A stretch of DNA of 64,000 nt, taken from Bretschneidera sinensis. Its lineage: Eukaryota > Streptophyta > Magnoliopsida > Brassicales > Akaniaceae. The DNA is taken from contig CM043702.1 of assembly GCA_023935145.1 (NCBI GenBank), forward strand, positions 107,914,088 through 107,978,087. Reading direction: 5' to 3'. How positions within the stretch are numbered: position 1 is the stretch's first letter; every line of letters begins with the position of its first letter. Under the pieces are notes generated by a model. It searched no databases. It had not been told where the DNA came from and saw only the letters and a list, made by a program, of their open reading frames with translations. Positions 21,738-33,390 of this stretch are shown here, one piece after another. The translations under genes were made by a program, and so were the position numbers.

Positions 21738-23200
21738 TGATAGGAGCTTAAATATTCATATTTAAGCCCCTTAATTTACATTTGTTAAGCCCTAGTTTAT
21801 ATTATTTTAGTCCATTTTACTTCATTTCTGTGTTTTACATGGTTTTTATAGGTCTATGAAGAAAAGGAAGCATTTTGGAAGCTTTTGGAGCTTAAAAGGA
21901 AGAAAATTGGAAAACCTGGAGCAGATACTGTCTGAAGTGCGATCGAGTGCACCAGGAAGAGCGATCGAGCGCAACATTATGATCGAGCACACTCTGCTCG
22001 CGATCGAGCGCACATGTCTATGAAGAAAAGGAAGCATTTTGGAACCTTTTGGAGCTTAAAAGGAAGAAAACTGGAAAACATGGAGCAGATACTGTCTGAA
22101 GTGCGATCGAGCGCACCAGGAACGGTGATCGAGCGCAGTATTGGGATCAAGCACACCACGAATGCGATCAAGCGCACATGTAAGGGCGTGAACAGTAAAG
22201 TGACAGAACCAGTTTTGGAAATAAAGGAGTTTTTATGTTTTAAGAAATTTAGGGTTTCCTGAGTCTTCTAGGATTATTCAACCCCTGTAAATACACTTGT
22301 AAAAACACAAATTAGATATCCCTTCTTTTATCTTTCAATCTTCTTTTAGTTTTAGTTTAGTTTTAGGTCTAGAGGCCAAAGGCCAGAAGGAGACCATGGA
22401 GAGGAATTGATGACTCTTCTCTCAGGTTTCTTCTTTCCTTTATTTTTATTATGTGTACTTAACTTTTAGTAAGGGCTTGGTTGAAGCCCTAATTATGTTT
22501 ATTCAATAATTCAATATTGGTGCCTTTGCGATATTCATGTTGTGTTGCTTAACTTGATTAATACCTGTTTTTATTTAATTTCCTCGTATGTGTGTGTCTG
22601 ATCAATGTATACATGTGGTATGGATTAGTTAGTTGAATTGATTTGGATGACCGAGTCCTGGGTTTAACATTAGTAACAAAAGATATCCACGTTGGATTCT
22701 TGGGTTAATCAACATGGGAAACCGGGAGTAGATACCATGCCCTAGGTCCCGTGTGGTTGTCGATTTCCACAGATCCTATGCTCTCTTAAGGAACAACTCA
22801 GTATACACCATGCTGAATCCCTTGAGAGAGAAAAGAGTTAGAGTAAATACCATGCCTAACTCGTTTCTTAGGGAGATCAATAGCTTAAGGAGTAGATACC
22901 ATGCCCTTAGGTTGACAAACATTAGGTATTCACAGCATGAGTAGAGCATTGGTATACTGTTATATTGTGGTAGCATAATTAGTGGTGGATATCAAGTCCC
23001 TATGCCTTTATCTTTATCAAAATCAACTCTTTTATTATTTCTATCTTTTTACATTGCGAATATAATTTTAAAACGAAATTCACTAATCCCTGTGGAGATG
23101 ATCTTGCTTTAGCACACTATACTACTATAGACCTTGTGCACTTGCAAGTAAAACAAGTACGATTATTTGCTTATTTATTTAGGTAGATAATCGCACAACA
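21738..23200 (+). repeat. Internal (third) LTR of element B (LTR-I, 1463 bp)
   Basis: It starts TGATAGGAGC and ends CGCACAACA. On the left it has a purine tract as a 3' LTR would. On the right it is followed by AGTTTTTG, the first bases of the gap and primer site as after a 5' LTR, before the sequence jumps into RT at about 23209. It is clearly more divergent from the two outer LTRs than they are from each other. Confidence 0.88.
21853..22180 (+). repeat. 164-bp tandem duplication in the internal LTR
   Basis: TCTATGAAGAAAAGGAAGC occurs at 21853 and again at 22017. Each copy carries its own set of GCGATCGAGCGC boxes (21938-22013 and 22101-22178). Confidence 0.88.
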
Positions 23201-23208
23201 AGTTTTTG

Positions 23209-24484
23209 TTTTAGTCTAGTCCAAGTCGTTCCTAGAAAGAGTGGAATTACCATTGTAAAAAATGAACATGAGGAGCTTATACCTACAAGAAAGACAACTG
23301 GTTGGAGGGTATGCATTGATTACCGGAAATTGAACAAAGTAACTAGAAAATTCCATTTCCTCCTGCCATTCATTGATCAAATGTTAGAGAGGTTAGTCGG
23401 TCACAATTATTACTACTTCTTGGATGGGTACAGTGGATACAACCAAATTTCCATAACACCCAAGGATCAAGAAAAGACTACCTTCACATGTCCCTTTGGT
23501 ACATTTGCTTATCGAAGAATGCCATTCGGTCTATGCAACGTACCAGCCACTTTTCAAAGATGTATGATGAGTATATTTTCCGATATGGTAGAAAAGTACA
23601 TTGAGGTATTCATGGATGATTTTAATGTCTTTGGTTCTAATTTTGATGAATTCCTAAATCATTTAGAGAATGTCCTAAAGAGATGTGAAGAGAGTAACTT
23701 AGTATTGAATTGGGAGAAATGTCACTTCATGGTTCAGCAAGACATTGTGTTGGGTCACTCCATCTCCAACAAAGGTATTGAGGTAGACAAAGCTAAAATA
23801 GACATCATCTCAAAGTTGCCTCCTCCTCTATCAGTCAAGGGCATTAGAAGTTTCCTTGGACATGCCGGTTTCTATAGAAGATTCTTCAAGGATTTCTCCA
23901 AAATTTCGAGACCTCTTTGTGCATTGTTGGCTAAAGATACCAAGTTTGAATGGAATGATGACTGTATGCAAGCTTTCAACACATTGAAGAATGTTCTCAC
24001 CTCTGCCCCGATAATGATGGCACCAGATTGGAATCTCCCTTTCGAATTAATGTGTGATGCTGGTGACTTCGCCTTGGGAGCTGTCTTTGGTCAAAGAATC
24101 AATAAGGTACCTCATGCTATTTACTATGCTTCTAGAACTTTAAATGATGCTCAGCTTAATTATTCTACTACTTAAAAAGAATTGTTAGCCATTATTTTTG
24201 CTTTAGAGAAGTTTAGATCATATCTTATTGGTTCTAAAGTTATTGTATTCATTGACCATGCTGCTTTGAGATATTTGTTTTCTAAGAAAGATACAAAGCC
24301 GAGGCTAATCAGATGGGTACTCCTATTACAAGAATTCGATTTAGAAATTAAAGACAAGAAAGGCAGTGAGAATGTAGTTGCAGATCATTTGTCAAGGCTA
24401 CCCTATGAGAATGATGATAAAGAATTGCCTTTGAACGAGAACTTCCCTGATGAACAACTGTTTGCACTAGAGGTAAAACTTTAA
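23209..24484 (+). pseudogene. Reverse transcriptase-RNase H of element B
   Basis: RT and RNase H make the cDNA. The RT starts mid-domain (PVQVVPRKSG, then TTGWRVCIDYRKLN) and continues with YYFLDGYSGYNQI, PFGTFAYRRMPFGLCN and the catalytic FMDDF (EVFMDDFNVFG). RNase H follows with catalytic-type residues in [34 protein letters not shown] and VVADHLSRL. One frame runs from RT to the end of integrase, broken by TAA at 24173-24175 inside RNase H and TAA at 24482-24484 after it. RT upstream of residues PVQVV was lost in the junction with the internal LTR. Confidence 0.93.
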
Positions 24485-25768
24485 TGGTACACTGAAATAA
24501 TAAATTATCTAACTGCTAAAGTTTTTCCTCCAGGCATGACCACTCAAGAAAAGAAACGGTTAATGTCTCTGTTAAGACACTACCATTGGGATGATCCTTA
24601 CCTCTTCAAAGTTTGCCCCGATCAAATCATCAGACGATGTATCCCAAAAGAGGAGCACTCGAGCTTATTGCAACACTGCCACCAGTTTGCTTGTGGAGGA
24701 CATTTTGGGGCAAAAAGAACAGCTCTTAAGGTACTACAATCTGGTTTTTATTGGCCTAATCTGTTTAAAGATGCTTTCTCTTTTTGCAGCTCATGTGATA
24801 GATGCCAGCGGACATGTAACATCTCTTCCCGAAATCAGATGCCCCTACAGAATATTCATGTAGTGGAACTTTTTTATGTATGGGCATTGATTTCATGGGA
24901 CCCTTTTCCTAACTCCTTTGGTTATTTATATATTCTTGTGGGAGTGGATTATATGTCCAAATAGGTCAAGGCTGTCTCTTCAAAAACTAATGATCCCAAA
25001 GTAGTTGTAAAGTTTTTGCAGGCTAACATCTTTACGTGGTTTGGGACCCCAAGATCAATCATCAGTGACGGGGGCAGCCACTTTCATCATCACTCTTTTG
25101 TCGAACTACTCTGGAAATATGGGATCACTCATAGAGTTGGCACTCCATATCATCCTCAAACCAGTGGCCAAGTCAAGATAAGCAACCGAGAGATCAAGGG
25201 AATCTTAGAAAGGACAGTGAAGCCTAATCGGAAGGATTGGTCTCTACGCCTAAATGATGCTCTATGGGCATATCGGACAACTTATAAGACTCCAATTGGT
25301 ATGTCTCTCTACCACCTAGTCTTTGGAAAAGCATGCCATCTCCTGGTAGAATTAGAACATTGAGCATATTGGGCCATAAAGCAGTTCAACTTCGACATGA
25401 AACAAGCGGGTGAGAAAAGGAAGCTGCATCTAAATGAACTTGAAGAATTGAGATATGATGCCTATGAGAATGCCAAGTTGTACAAAGAATGGACAAAAGC
25501 CTATCATGACAAACAACTATTACAGAAGGAGTTCCATGTAGGACAAAAGGTATTGCTATATGACTCACGATTAAGACTGTTCCCAGGCAAGCTCAAGTCC
25601 AGATGGTACGGTCCATACATGGTCACCAAGGTCTTCCCTCATGGTGCATTAGAAGTCTGTGGCCCCAACGGAAATCAACTCTTTACGATAAATGGACACA
25701 GAGCCAAGCCTTACCTTGATATTAACTTTTTTCCAAGAGATGAAGACTTGGCACTTGAATCAGTATAG
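24485..25768 (+). pseudogene. Integrase of element B
   Basis: The zinc-binding domain is visible as HQFACGGH (H…H) then CSSCDRCQR (CX2C). The first catalytic Asp lies in a GIDFMGPF motif (GAT at 24889-24891) that is out of frame: a missing G before it and an extra T after it shift about 24 bases. The second Asp is in IISDGGSHF, and the Glu is in SNREIKGIL. The C-terminal domain includes [17 protein letters not shown]. Stops are TAG 24962-24964 and TGA 25361-25363, in the same frame as RT. It ends in [10 protein letters not shown] and TAG. Confidence 0.93.
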
Positions 25769-26610
25769 TATACAGCTGAAACACAGGCACTGGAGCCACA
25801 AGAGGTGGACTCTACGTGCTTCCTTCTAACCAACTAGCACTGTAGCACGAGAATGCTTGAGCAAGTACATTTTGATTACCCATACAGCTAAAGCATCTCT
25901 ATGGAGGTTAGTGGTATTGAGGACACTAACACATGGTAAGGTTGTATCGTTCCAAATTTGTCATTTTTCAGCTAAGGTAAGTTTTTATTTTTACCCAAGC
26001 ACACTGATTGCGATCGAGCGCACCATTCAATGCGCTCGAGCGCACAAGTGCGATCGAGCGCACTCATGGCAGACAGTTTAGTTATAAGTCTAAAAATTTT
26101 CATTCACACTCACCCACTCTCTCTTCACTGTTCACTCACACCCTCACACTCAGCAGTTCTCACTCGTATTACACAACACCACTCTCACACTCTCCACTCC
26201 ACCATCATCCACCATCACCACCGTCATCCACCATCACCACCATTATCCACCATCACCACTGTCACCAACCATCACTGACACATACCCCCTCCCCATTACA
26301 CATCCCCTCCACTGCACAAGGTACCCATTTTTCTTGTTTACACGCACGTATTTTCATGTTTTCATTTAATTTCTTATATATAACTTATCTTGTGAAAGAT
26401 TGGAAGTTATTTTTATATTTGCAGGAGGATAGGAACACATCTAAAGCCACAGACCATAGCTTGGTCTTTTGTTTCCCACAACCTATTCGAGGAAATGCCT
26501 GACCGTGTGCGATCGAGCACACGGCTATTGCCATCGAGCGCATAATCCAGTGTGCGATCGAGCGCACATATTTGAGATCGATCGCAAATTTGGCAGAACC
26601 TAGTATCAAT
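25769..26610 (+). other. Spacer of element B between integrase and third ORF
   Basis: It contains boxes GCGATCGAGCGCAC at 25989-26063 and 26506-26590, and a CACTC/CACCAT-rich low-complexity block at 26100-26320. ORFs through the low-complexity block (26008-26502 and 26030-26278) reflect composition only. Confidence 0.65.
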
Positions 26611-27734
26611 ATGTCCAAACCATCTATTTCCACCTCTGGTGCATCAAACAACCATGCCCCGTCATCCCGGCCCAGCATCGAGCAACGAGAGTTATTATTT
26701 GAGACCTCTTTTGCCATCGACGACGTTTTCAAACACATGGATGCCACTTAATGGGCCGTCCAACCATTTAGACATTGAGGGTTGAAGAGGCTTTTTAAGC
26801 CGGTTTGCTCGACTACATACACCCAACTCGTAGTCCAGTTCTATGCGAGTTTATCCTTTGACTGCAACAGACCGAGAGTACTGACTTCTTCAGTCTAGGG
26901 CACACCCGTAGAGGTGACTAGTGCCAATATAGCTGCTGCTCTTCATTGCTCCGACGAGTCCTCTCCGGAGGACACCAATATCGAGGAGTAGCCGGAGTCC
27001 TTTGCCCTGTCTAAGATTATTGAGGATATGTGCGCTGGTCAGTACGTCGACAAACACAACAACGCAGCCAGCCGGTCAAAGTTGCCTCCACGACTTTGGC
27101 TTGTCGACACTATCCTTCAGCGCAATGTGTGTCCATTGGGGTACAAGATACAGCAGAGAGACTAGTTTCTATAGACCTTATATGCCTTCCATAGAGGTCA
27201 CTGGTACTTTATTTCGGCTGTTATATGGAGCCAGTTGCACAAATTTTGGGATCACGTCCATGGCCGTCAGACCACCACGGCCAATGCATGGGGCCTCCCT
27301 TTCCCGTTCCTACTCTCCTACATACTCGAGAAGAAAGGGGTTAAGGGAACCACCAGCGACGGACCAGTGCAAGAGCAGCCCTTCTTCAGGAAGGCTCAGT
27401 GGACAACCTTTCGCACGTGCCTCGCGGACTCCCAGCACTTGCTCCTGTAGCTGAGAGAGTTGAGGAGGATCATATGGAGACCAAGACCCCTGTGGTTAGC
27501 CTAGTATGAGAGGAGGACCATACAGATATGGGACCCACAGAGTCCCAGCACTTTCTAGCTGAGCTGTCCTCCTTCTGAGGTGAGGTCTCTACCACTACCG
27601 CACTCGTGCATCAACGCATAGATAGTTTAGAGGCACAGTTTGCACGCTAGGAGCCTATGCTACAGGGTATTCTTGATCGCCTACCTCCGGCACCCGGTAC
27701 CTCTTCGATTGCACCACCTGATGATCAGCAGTGA
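26611..27734 (+). pseudogene. Third ORF of element B (post-integrase, unknown function)
   Basis: The ATG at 26611 (MSKPSISTSG) matches the start in A. The frame then has SSRPSIEQRELLFET, a stop after MDAT, VVQFYASLSFDC, EVTSANIAAALHC, MCAGQYVDKHNNAASRSKL, LVDTILQRNVCPLGYK, and in shifted frames KFWDHVHGRQ and WGLPFPFLLSYILEKKG, ending in IDSLEAQFAR, PPAPGTSS and a TGA at 27732. At least four stops and one or more frameshifts break it. Without them it would be about 370 residues. I see no signal peptide, cleavage site or membrane segment, so I do not call it an envelope protein. It resembles uncharacterised plant proteins annotated as putative plant transposon protein. Confidence 0.7.
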
Positions 27735-29170
27735 GAGGGTACCACATCTGGCTGAAGACGTTAAACTTAGCGCTCATGGGAGGCACCCCAAAGCATATCC
27801 TTTTTATTAGTTTATTTTCTTTTATTATTAGTATTTCATAGTTTACTTTTCTATAGCTTTTTATTTACTTGTTTTCCATTTTATGTTTGTTTTCTTTCTT
27901 TTTCAAGGACAGAGTGAGTGCATCTAGTTGAAGTTTGGGGGCGTGCTACGAGCCGTGCCAGCCATTAGTTCTTCATCTCCCAGGTAAGCTTCTTCCATGC
28001 TATTCACATATTAGGGACAATGTGCAATTTAAGTTTGGGGGTATGGGGACACATTCACACAGTCACTAGGTCCCATTTCACTGTCTTATTTTATTTTTTT
28101 TTTTTATAGATAAATGCACGTTCATTCTGTCCAATAAAATTTTGGGTGATCTAAACAAAAGATATGATTTGACCTCATAAGTGAGCTTAACACCATGAAC
28201 ATACAGGCCAATAATTAAGTTTTGAACCTAGATCATTTCCCTTTAGGCATTTAAGGATTCATAAGTTTGACCTGAACTAACACGAGCACATTAGCACATA
28301 GTTGTGTGGGGTATGATATGTAATTTTGATTCGTATGTTTCTTTTGCTTGACTGTGAACCAGATGACCTATTAAATTAACATTTTGGTATTAGAAAATAG
28401 AAAAAGATTGTTAGTTTTCAAAAAGAAAAATGCTCCTAATGATCAACAAAACAAACTTTTCACTGAGTAACTAGCCCTCTTGCCTCAGTAAGCAGTGACT
28501 GTCACGTCAAAAGGTGGAAAAAATTTTGCTCACAAAAGATAATTAAAAAGAACTTTCTGCTGAGTAACTGGCCCTCTTGCCTCAGTAAGCAGTGACTGTC
28601 ACGTCAAAAGGTGAAAAAATTTTGATTGGTAGCATTGAGACCAGTTAGTTTCGTAGCATTTTTTACTCAAGTTAGTAAGTCATTAGGGGTGTCTCTACAC
28701 CTAATGCCCTAAAACCATCTGGTTTGGGAGTCATTGGCTAAACACTCATTACATGAGTCAAGTAGAAAGTTTAAGGGAACTAACTTGGCAAAAATCTTAC
28801 AAATAAAAGAAAAGAAGAAAATCTATGCCATTTTTGTTGATTCTAATAGGAAATTTGGTGAATCTTGAGTCATCGAAACACTACGCATTAGAATTATTTG
28901 GAAACCTAATATTTTATGTGCTAGTTCACAACACACTAAAGTCAAACTTGTGATGTCTTAAACCACCTCACGAAAGTGATTTGTGTTCAAAACTCTTACT
29001 CATTGCAAATATATGTTTATATTTGTTAAGCTTGCTCATGAATGCACATCATAGTTTTGTGTGAAAACCTAAAACTTTTGTGAACACTATGAACATTGGA
29101 TCTATCTGTATGTTGTTATTTTTCATTTTAATTTTTGTTTTGTATTGCTAAAGGACTAGCAATATGTAAG
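27735..29170 (+). other. Right-hand 3' UTR of element B
   Basis: It starts with GGCTGAAGACG and CTTAGCGCTCATGGGAGG, has G-rich tracts TTTGGGGGCG (27932) and TTTGGGGGTA (28034), and a 97-bp tandem duplication at about 28441-28625. No conserved ORF. Confidence 0.75.
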
Positions 29171-29180
29171 TTTGGGGCTG
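29171..29180 (+). promoter_or_regulatory. Polypurine tract of element B
   Basis: TTTGGGGCTG lies immediately before the 3' LTR. Equivalent tracts precede every other LTR-I 3' end in the window. Confidence 0.65.
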
Positions 29181-30518
29181 TGATAGGTGCTTAAATATTC
29201 ATATTTAAGCCCCATTATTTACATTTGTTAGGTCCTTAGTTATGTTAATTTAGTACATTTTACTTCATTTGTGTGTTTTACATGTTTTTATAGGGTCTTG
29301 GAAAAAAAGAAGCACTTTTGGCACTTAAAGGAAGAAACCTGGAAATCCTGGAGCAGCTTCTGGTCAAAGTGTGATCTATCGCACTATTGTATGCAATCGA
29401 GTGCACACTGCGATCGTGCGCACACAAGAAGGATCGAGCGCAACAGTTGCGATCGAGCGCAAGGCACACTGCGATCGAGCGTACATGTACGGGTGTGAAC
29501 AGTAAAACGGCAGAACCAGTTTTGGAAATAGAAGAGGTTTTGTGTTTTTGGAAATTAAGGTTTCCAAAGCCTGTTAGGAATACTCAAACACTATAAATAC
29601 ACCTGTAAAGCACACACAAATCATCACTTCTGAGAGATCACTTCTTTTATCTTTGCTTAGCTCGAAGTTTTAGGCTTTAGAGAGGATTGACAACCCATCT
29701 CCTTAGTATTCTTCGGGTTTTATATTTTATGCTTAGTTTATATATGATGTTTATCTTAGACAGCATGTGTAACTAACTCTTTATAGGGCTTGATTGAAGC
29801 CTTAGTTATGCTTTCCCATACATTTATTCATTGATTATCTTTGCCAATAGCCTTTATTATGTTACTTAACTTGATTAATGCCTGTGATTATTTAAATTCC
29901 TCATATGCATGTGTATGGTCAACGTATGCATGTGGTATGGATGGGTTAGTTAGATAAATTTGGATGATCGAGTCCTTGGTCTAATAATAGTAACAAAAGA
30001 TATCCACACCGGATTCTTGGGTTAATCAACATGGGAAACCGGGAGTAGATACCATGCCCTAGGTCTCATGTGGTTGTCGATTTCCATAGCCCTTATGCTT
30101 TCTTTAGGAACAACTCAGTATATACCATGATGAATCCCTCGAGAAAGAAAAGAGTTAGAGTAGATACCATGCCTAACTCGTTGCTTAGGGAAATAAATAG
30201 CTTAAGGAGTAGATACCATGCCCTTAGGTTGGCGACTATTAGGTATACATGATAAGGTTAGTGCACTGATACTTTACACATTGGGAAAGTATGACTAGTG
30301 GTGGATATCAAAGCCCTATGTCTTTATTATTAGTAAATCACATTCAATAGTTATTTCCTTCTTTTTACTTTAAAGAAATTAATTCTAAAACCGAACTTTA
30401 CCAATCCCTGTGGAGATGATCTTGCATTCGCACACTATGCTACTGCTGACCTTGTGCACTTGCAAGTAAAATGAGTACGATTATTTGCTTATTTATTTAG
30501 GTAAATAAACGTGTAACA
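29181..30518 (+). repeat. 3' LTR of element B (LTR-I, 1338 bp)
   Basis: It starts TGATAGGTGC and ends GTGTAACA, is the same length as the 5' LTR and differs mainly by point changes (many C/T and G/A). Boxes lie at 29370-29485, including TGCGATCGAGCGCA. Confidence 0.93.
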
Positions 30519-31725
30519 AAATCTCCACCTTTGCACAAAAAGATAGTGAGACTTTATATTAGTCTTGGGAGAGATTTAAGGAGTTATTGAGTATGTACCC
30601 TCACCATGGGTATGAGAGTTGGCGCTTGGTGAGCTATTTTTATGAGGGACTTATATATAGAGAGTGCCAATTCGTAGAGATGATGTGTAATGGTGAATTT
30701 TTGGAGAAAGATTCTGATGAGGCCATAGAGTACCTCAATGAGCTTGCTGAAAAAGCTCTGAAAAAGCTCACGCTTGGGCTGGACCTAGTGCTACTGAAAG
30801 AACAAATAGGTCACGACCTATAGGGAACCCAAATGGTGGTGGAATTTACCATCTTAGGGAAGAAGATAATCTTAAGGGCAAGGTCGAGATGCTCACTAGG
30901 GAACTAGAGGTATTAAAGACAAAAAGTTTAAAGCCAACACACGTGGTTAATCATGCAAAATCTTTTGAACCATGTTTTGTTTGTGGCCGAGTAGATCATC
31001 TCGCCCAAGAGTGTCCCACTTTTGCTGAGATGAGAGGGATGTATAAGGAACAATGTAATGCCTTAGGCATGTACAAGAAGCCTTTGACACCCTTCTCTGA
31101 TACTTATAATCCGGGATGGTGAAATCACCCAAATTTTAGCTGGAAGTCTGAAAACCAGTAGCTTGCACAACCCCCTGCACCATATCATGCACCCGTGTCT
31201 TCTAGGAGTTCTTTAGAAGACATTTTACATGCTTTTATTGAAGCACAAAGGAAGATTAATCAAAGGCTTGAATCTTTAATTGTGCAAGTTGTTGAAGAAC
31301 ATAAAGAGATAAAGAGCCCAGTGTCCAAGTTAATGAGCTACTTGAGTGTGACTGAGCGAGGTAAGTTCCCTTCTCAAGCTCAGTTAACATCTCATGGTAA
31401 GCACCTGGTGCAACAGAATATGAAGGAGGTGAATGCCATTGAGGCAGTAAGTGGTAACACACCCCAACAACGAAAAAATCAGAGGATGTGGATGAAAGCC
31501 ACCAAGCATACATGATGGACTCATTCATAGAAAAGGTCCAGCACCTTAATCCATTGGAGTCCACCCTCACTCATGGCTTCATAAGAGCATATATCGAGCC
31601 AGAATTTGTGGGTGTTACTGATGACATCCTTGAGGCCTCTCAAAAACATACAAGCACCAAATATAGAAATGAAGCAGTGGCGGGTGCATTCAACCTATGT
31701 TTTTCTATGAGGTAATAAGAGCGTC
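30519..31725 (+). pseudogene. Gag C-terminal half of element C
   Basis: It resumes the capsid after B: STFAQKDSETL, then SMYPHHGYESWRLVSYFYEG and DSDEAIEYLNELAEKA. After a stop near 30821 comes a zinc knuckle CFVCGRVDHLAQEC (30973-31014, intact CX2CX4HX4C), the DTYNPGW signature, a stop, NHPNFSW, then EDILHAFIEAQRKINQRLESL and VTERGKFPSQAQ. The tail (31488-31715) shares NPLESTLTHGF and the TDDILEASQKH block with B's gag end. It then runs straight into the 3' UTR at about 31726, with no protease or RT. Confidence 0.85.
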
Positions 31726-33380
31726 TGGCTGAAGACGTAAAACTTAGTGCTCATGGGAGGCACCCCACAGTATATCCTTTTACTATTATTGTTTTTCTTT
31801 CTTGTTTATTATTCGCATTTTTTTTCTTCTGTTTTTCAGTATTAACTTAGTATTTCCTTTTTAAGGAAAAATGTACGAAGCAGTTCAAATGGTGGAGCAC
31901 AATTTTCAGCTTCTGTGCACCTCTAGCTACAAGGGGAGTCTCCTTTACTCTTTCTTTTACATTGAGGTCAATGCAATTTTTAAGTTGGGGGTGGAGAAAA
32001 CGCATCTCTTTGTTTCAATATTCTTTATTTCCATACATTTTTTTTCTTTTTCCATTAAATTGCTTGGTGTCATTTTCCTTTTTGTTTGTTTCTAGCATGC
32101 TTGGCGTTAGCCTTAAAGTTAATTCACATGTCAATGATATGAGATTAATTGAGATAGCAGATAGCATGTAGAAGAAGTTAAATCTTGCTTCGGTTTGAAA
32201 TTAATTTAAGTATCAATCTTCATTTGGTTTGAGACTCTAGTTTGTGGTAAGATAGTATGATTAGTCTTAGACATTTAGAAAAGTTTTATGTGTGATTATT
32301 TTGTGAATATTTTTGCGGTCTTGACAAGCTCTAGAACTTACTTGATAATCACTTGAGGCGAATTCCTAGAATGCACACTACTTAGGATATGACATAGGTC
32401 ATTTTTGAACGGTTTGAGCCTTTCAAACCTACCATTGCTATATTTATCACTAGTCACCTATTTGAGCCTTTTTCTTGAAAAAGAAGCGAGCCTTGTTTCT
32501 TTCAATAGCCCATTTACTCACCTTTATGAGCCTAAAGAGAATATTTTGTTCATATCTTTCTCTTAAAAGAACTTAGCTATACACATTTGTTGAGAAGCAC
32601 TTAAAAGGAGTAAGGATGGAAATATGAGAAAATATCACTACCATAACCCAAGTACATTAAAGAAGATTAGTTGAGGGTTATGTAAAAGAAAAGAAAAATG
32701 AAAAAGGAGTTGAATGGTCTTATGCCAAAATACAAAAGAAAAGTGAATTACGGCAAAGAAAGAAGAAAAGAAAAGAAAAGTAGTGATTTTAAAAAAAAAA
32801 TTAAAAAATTAAAAAAAGCTCAAAAAATGGTCGAAAAGTGGTGTTGAAGTAAGGTTATCTAGTGCTTAAAAGTGATTGTGTTTAAAGCTAAGAGATTGAG
32901 TTCTTTTTCTCATGAATCTTTCCCATTTTTTTTCTTAACCTTTACCTTAGCCTAACGTTACAAGCCTATTAAAGACCTATTGATCCAATGTAATGTGATT
33001 TTTCTACAATAGTGGAGAGTGGTTTGAAATGTAAGCATATGGAGCTTGTTTTTGTGATTGACATCATGAAATTTATCATGTTTTAGAGGTCAAGACTTGT
33101 ATTCATGAATGTTATGCATAAAATCATCCGGGTGTTCGGATTAATGGTTTGTGGTAAGATGGATGTTAAGAGTCAATAACGATTTTAAGATTGATGTTTG
33201 GATTACTTTTGGATTTGGGTGAAATTTAATGATTCTTTGTGCCGTGTTATGTGCAATTTTTTAAACAAAATGTGAATTACTCTTGGTTAACACTAATATT
33301 GCTTTTCATTTACTTTGATTCCCACCGTAGAATTCATCTCTTGTTTTCGCTTGAATTGCTAGGGACTAGCAATAAGCTAG
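31726..33380 (+). other. 3' untranslated region of element C
   Basis: GTCTGGCTGAAGACG and TTAGTGCTCATGGGAGGCAC open it. It then follows E's 3' UTR (10440-12008) through AATGCAATTTTTAAGTTGGG (31969) and the GAGCCTTTC blocks. Small ORFs here are not conserved between C, E and J. Confidence 0.72.
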
Positions 33381-33390
33381 TTGGGGGTTG
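33381..33390 (+). promoter_or_regulatory. Polypurine tract of element C
   Basis: TTGGGGGTTG lies directly before the LTR, identical to the tracts at 7588 and 12009. Confidence 0.7.

Larger units (their letters stand above)
17810..30518 (+). mobile_element. Element B: Athila-like LTR-I retrotransposon with three LTRs
   Basis: Outer LTRs at 17810-19147 and 29181-30518 are both 1338 bp and highly similar. Flanks are AAATA (17805-17809) and AAATC (30519-30523), a 5-bp duplication with one change. In between are primer site, partial gag, a 3' UTR, a third, more divergent LTR (21738-23200), RT, RNase H, integrase, third ORF and a second 3' UTR. It interrupts the gag of C. High LTR similarity suggests it is one of the younger insertions. 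Confidence 0.92.

Noticed and set aside
26611..27734. Envelope gene of an endogenous retrovirus-like element
   Set aside because: Position fits, but no signal peptide, cleavage site or membrane anchor is visible, so the neutral name third ORF is used.
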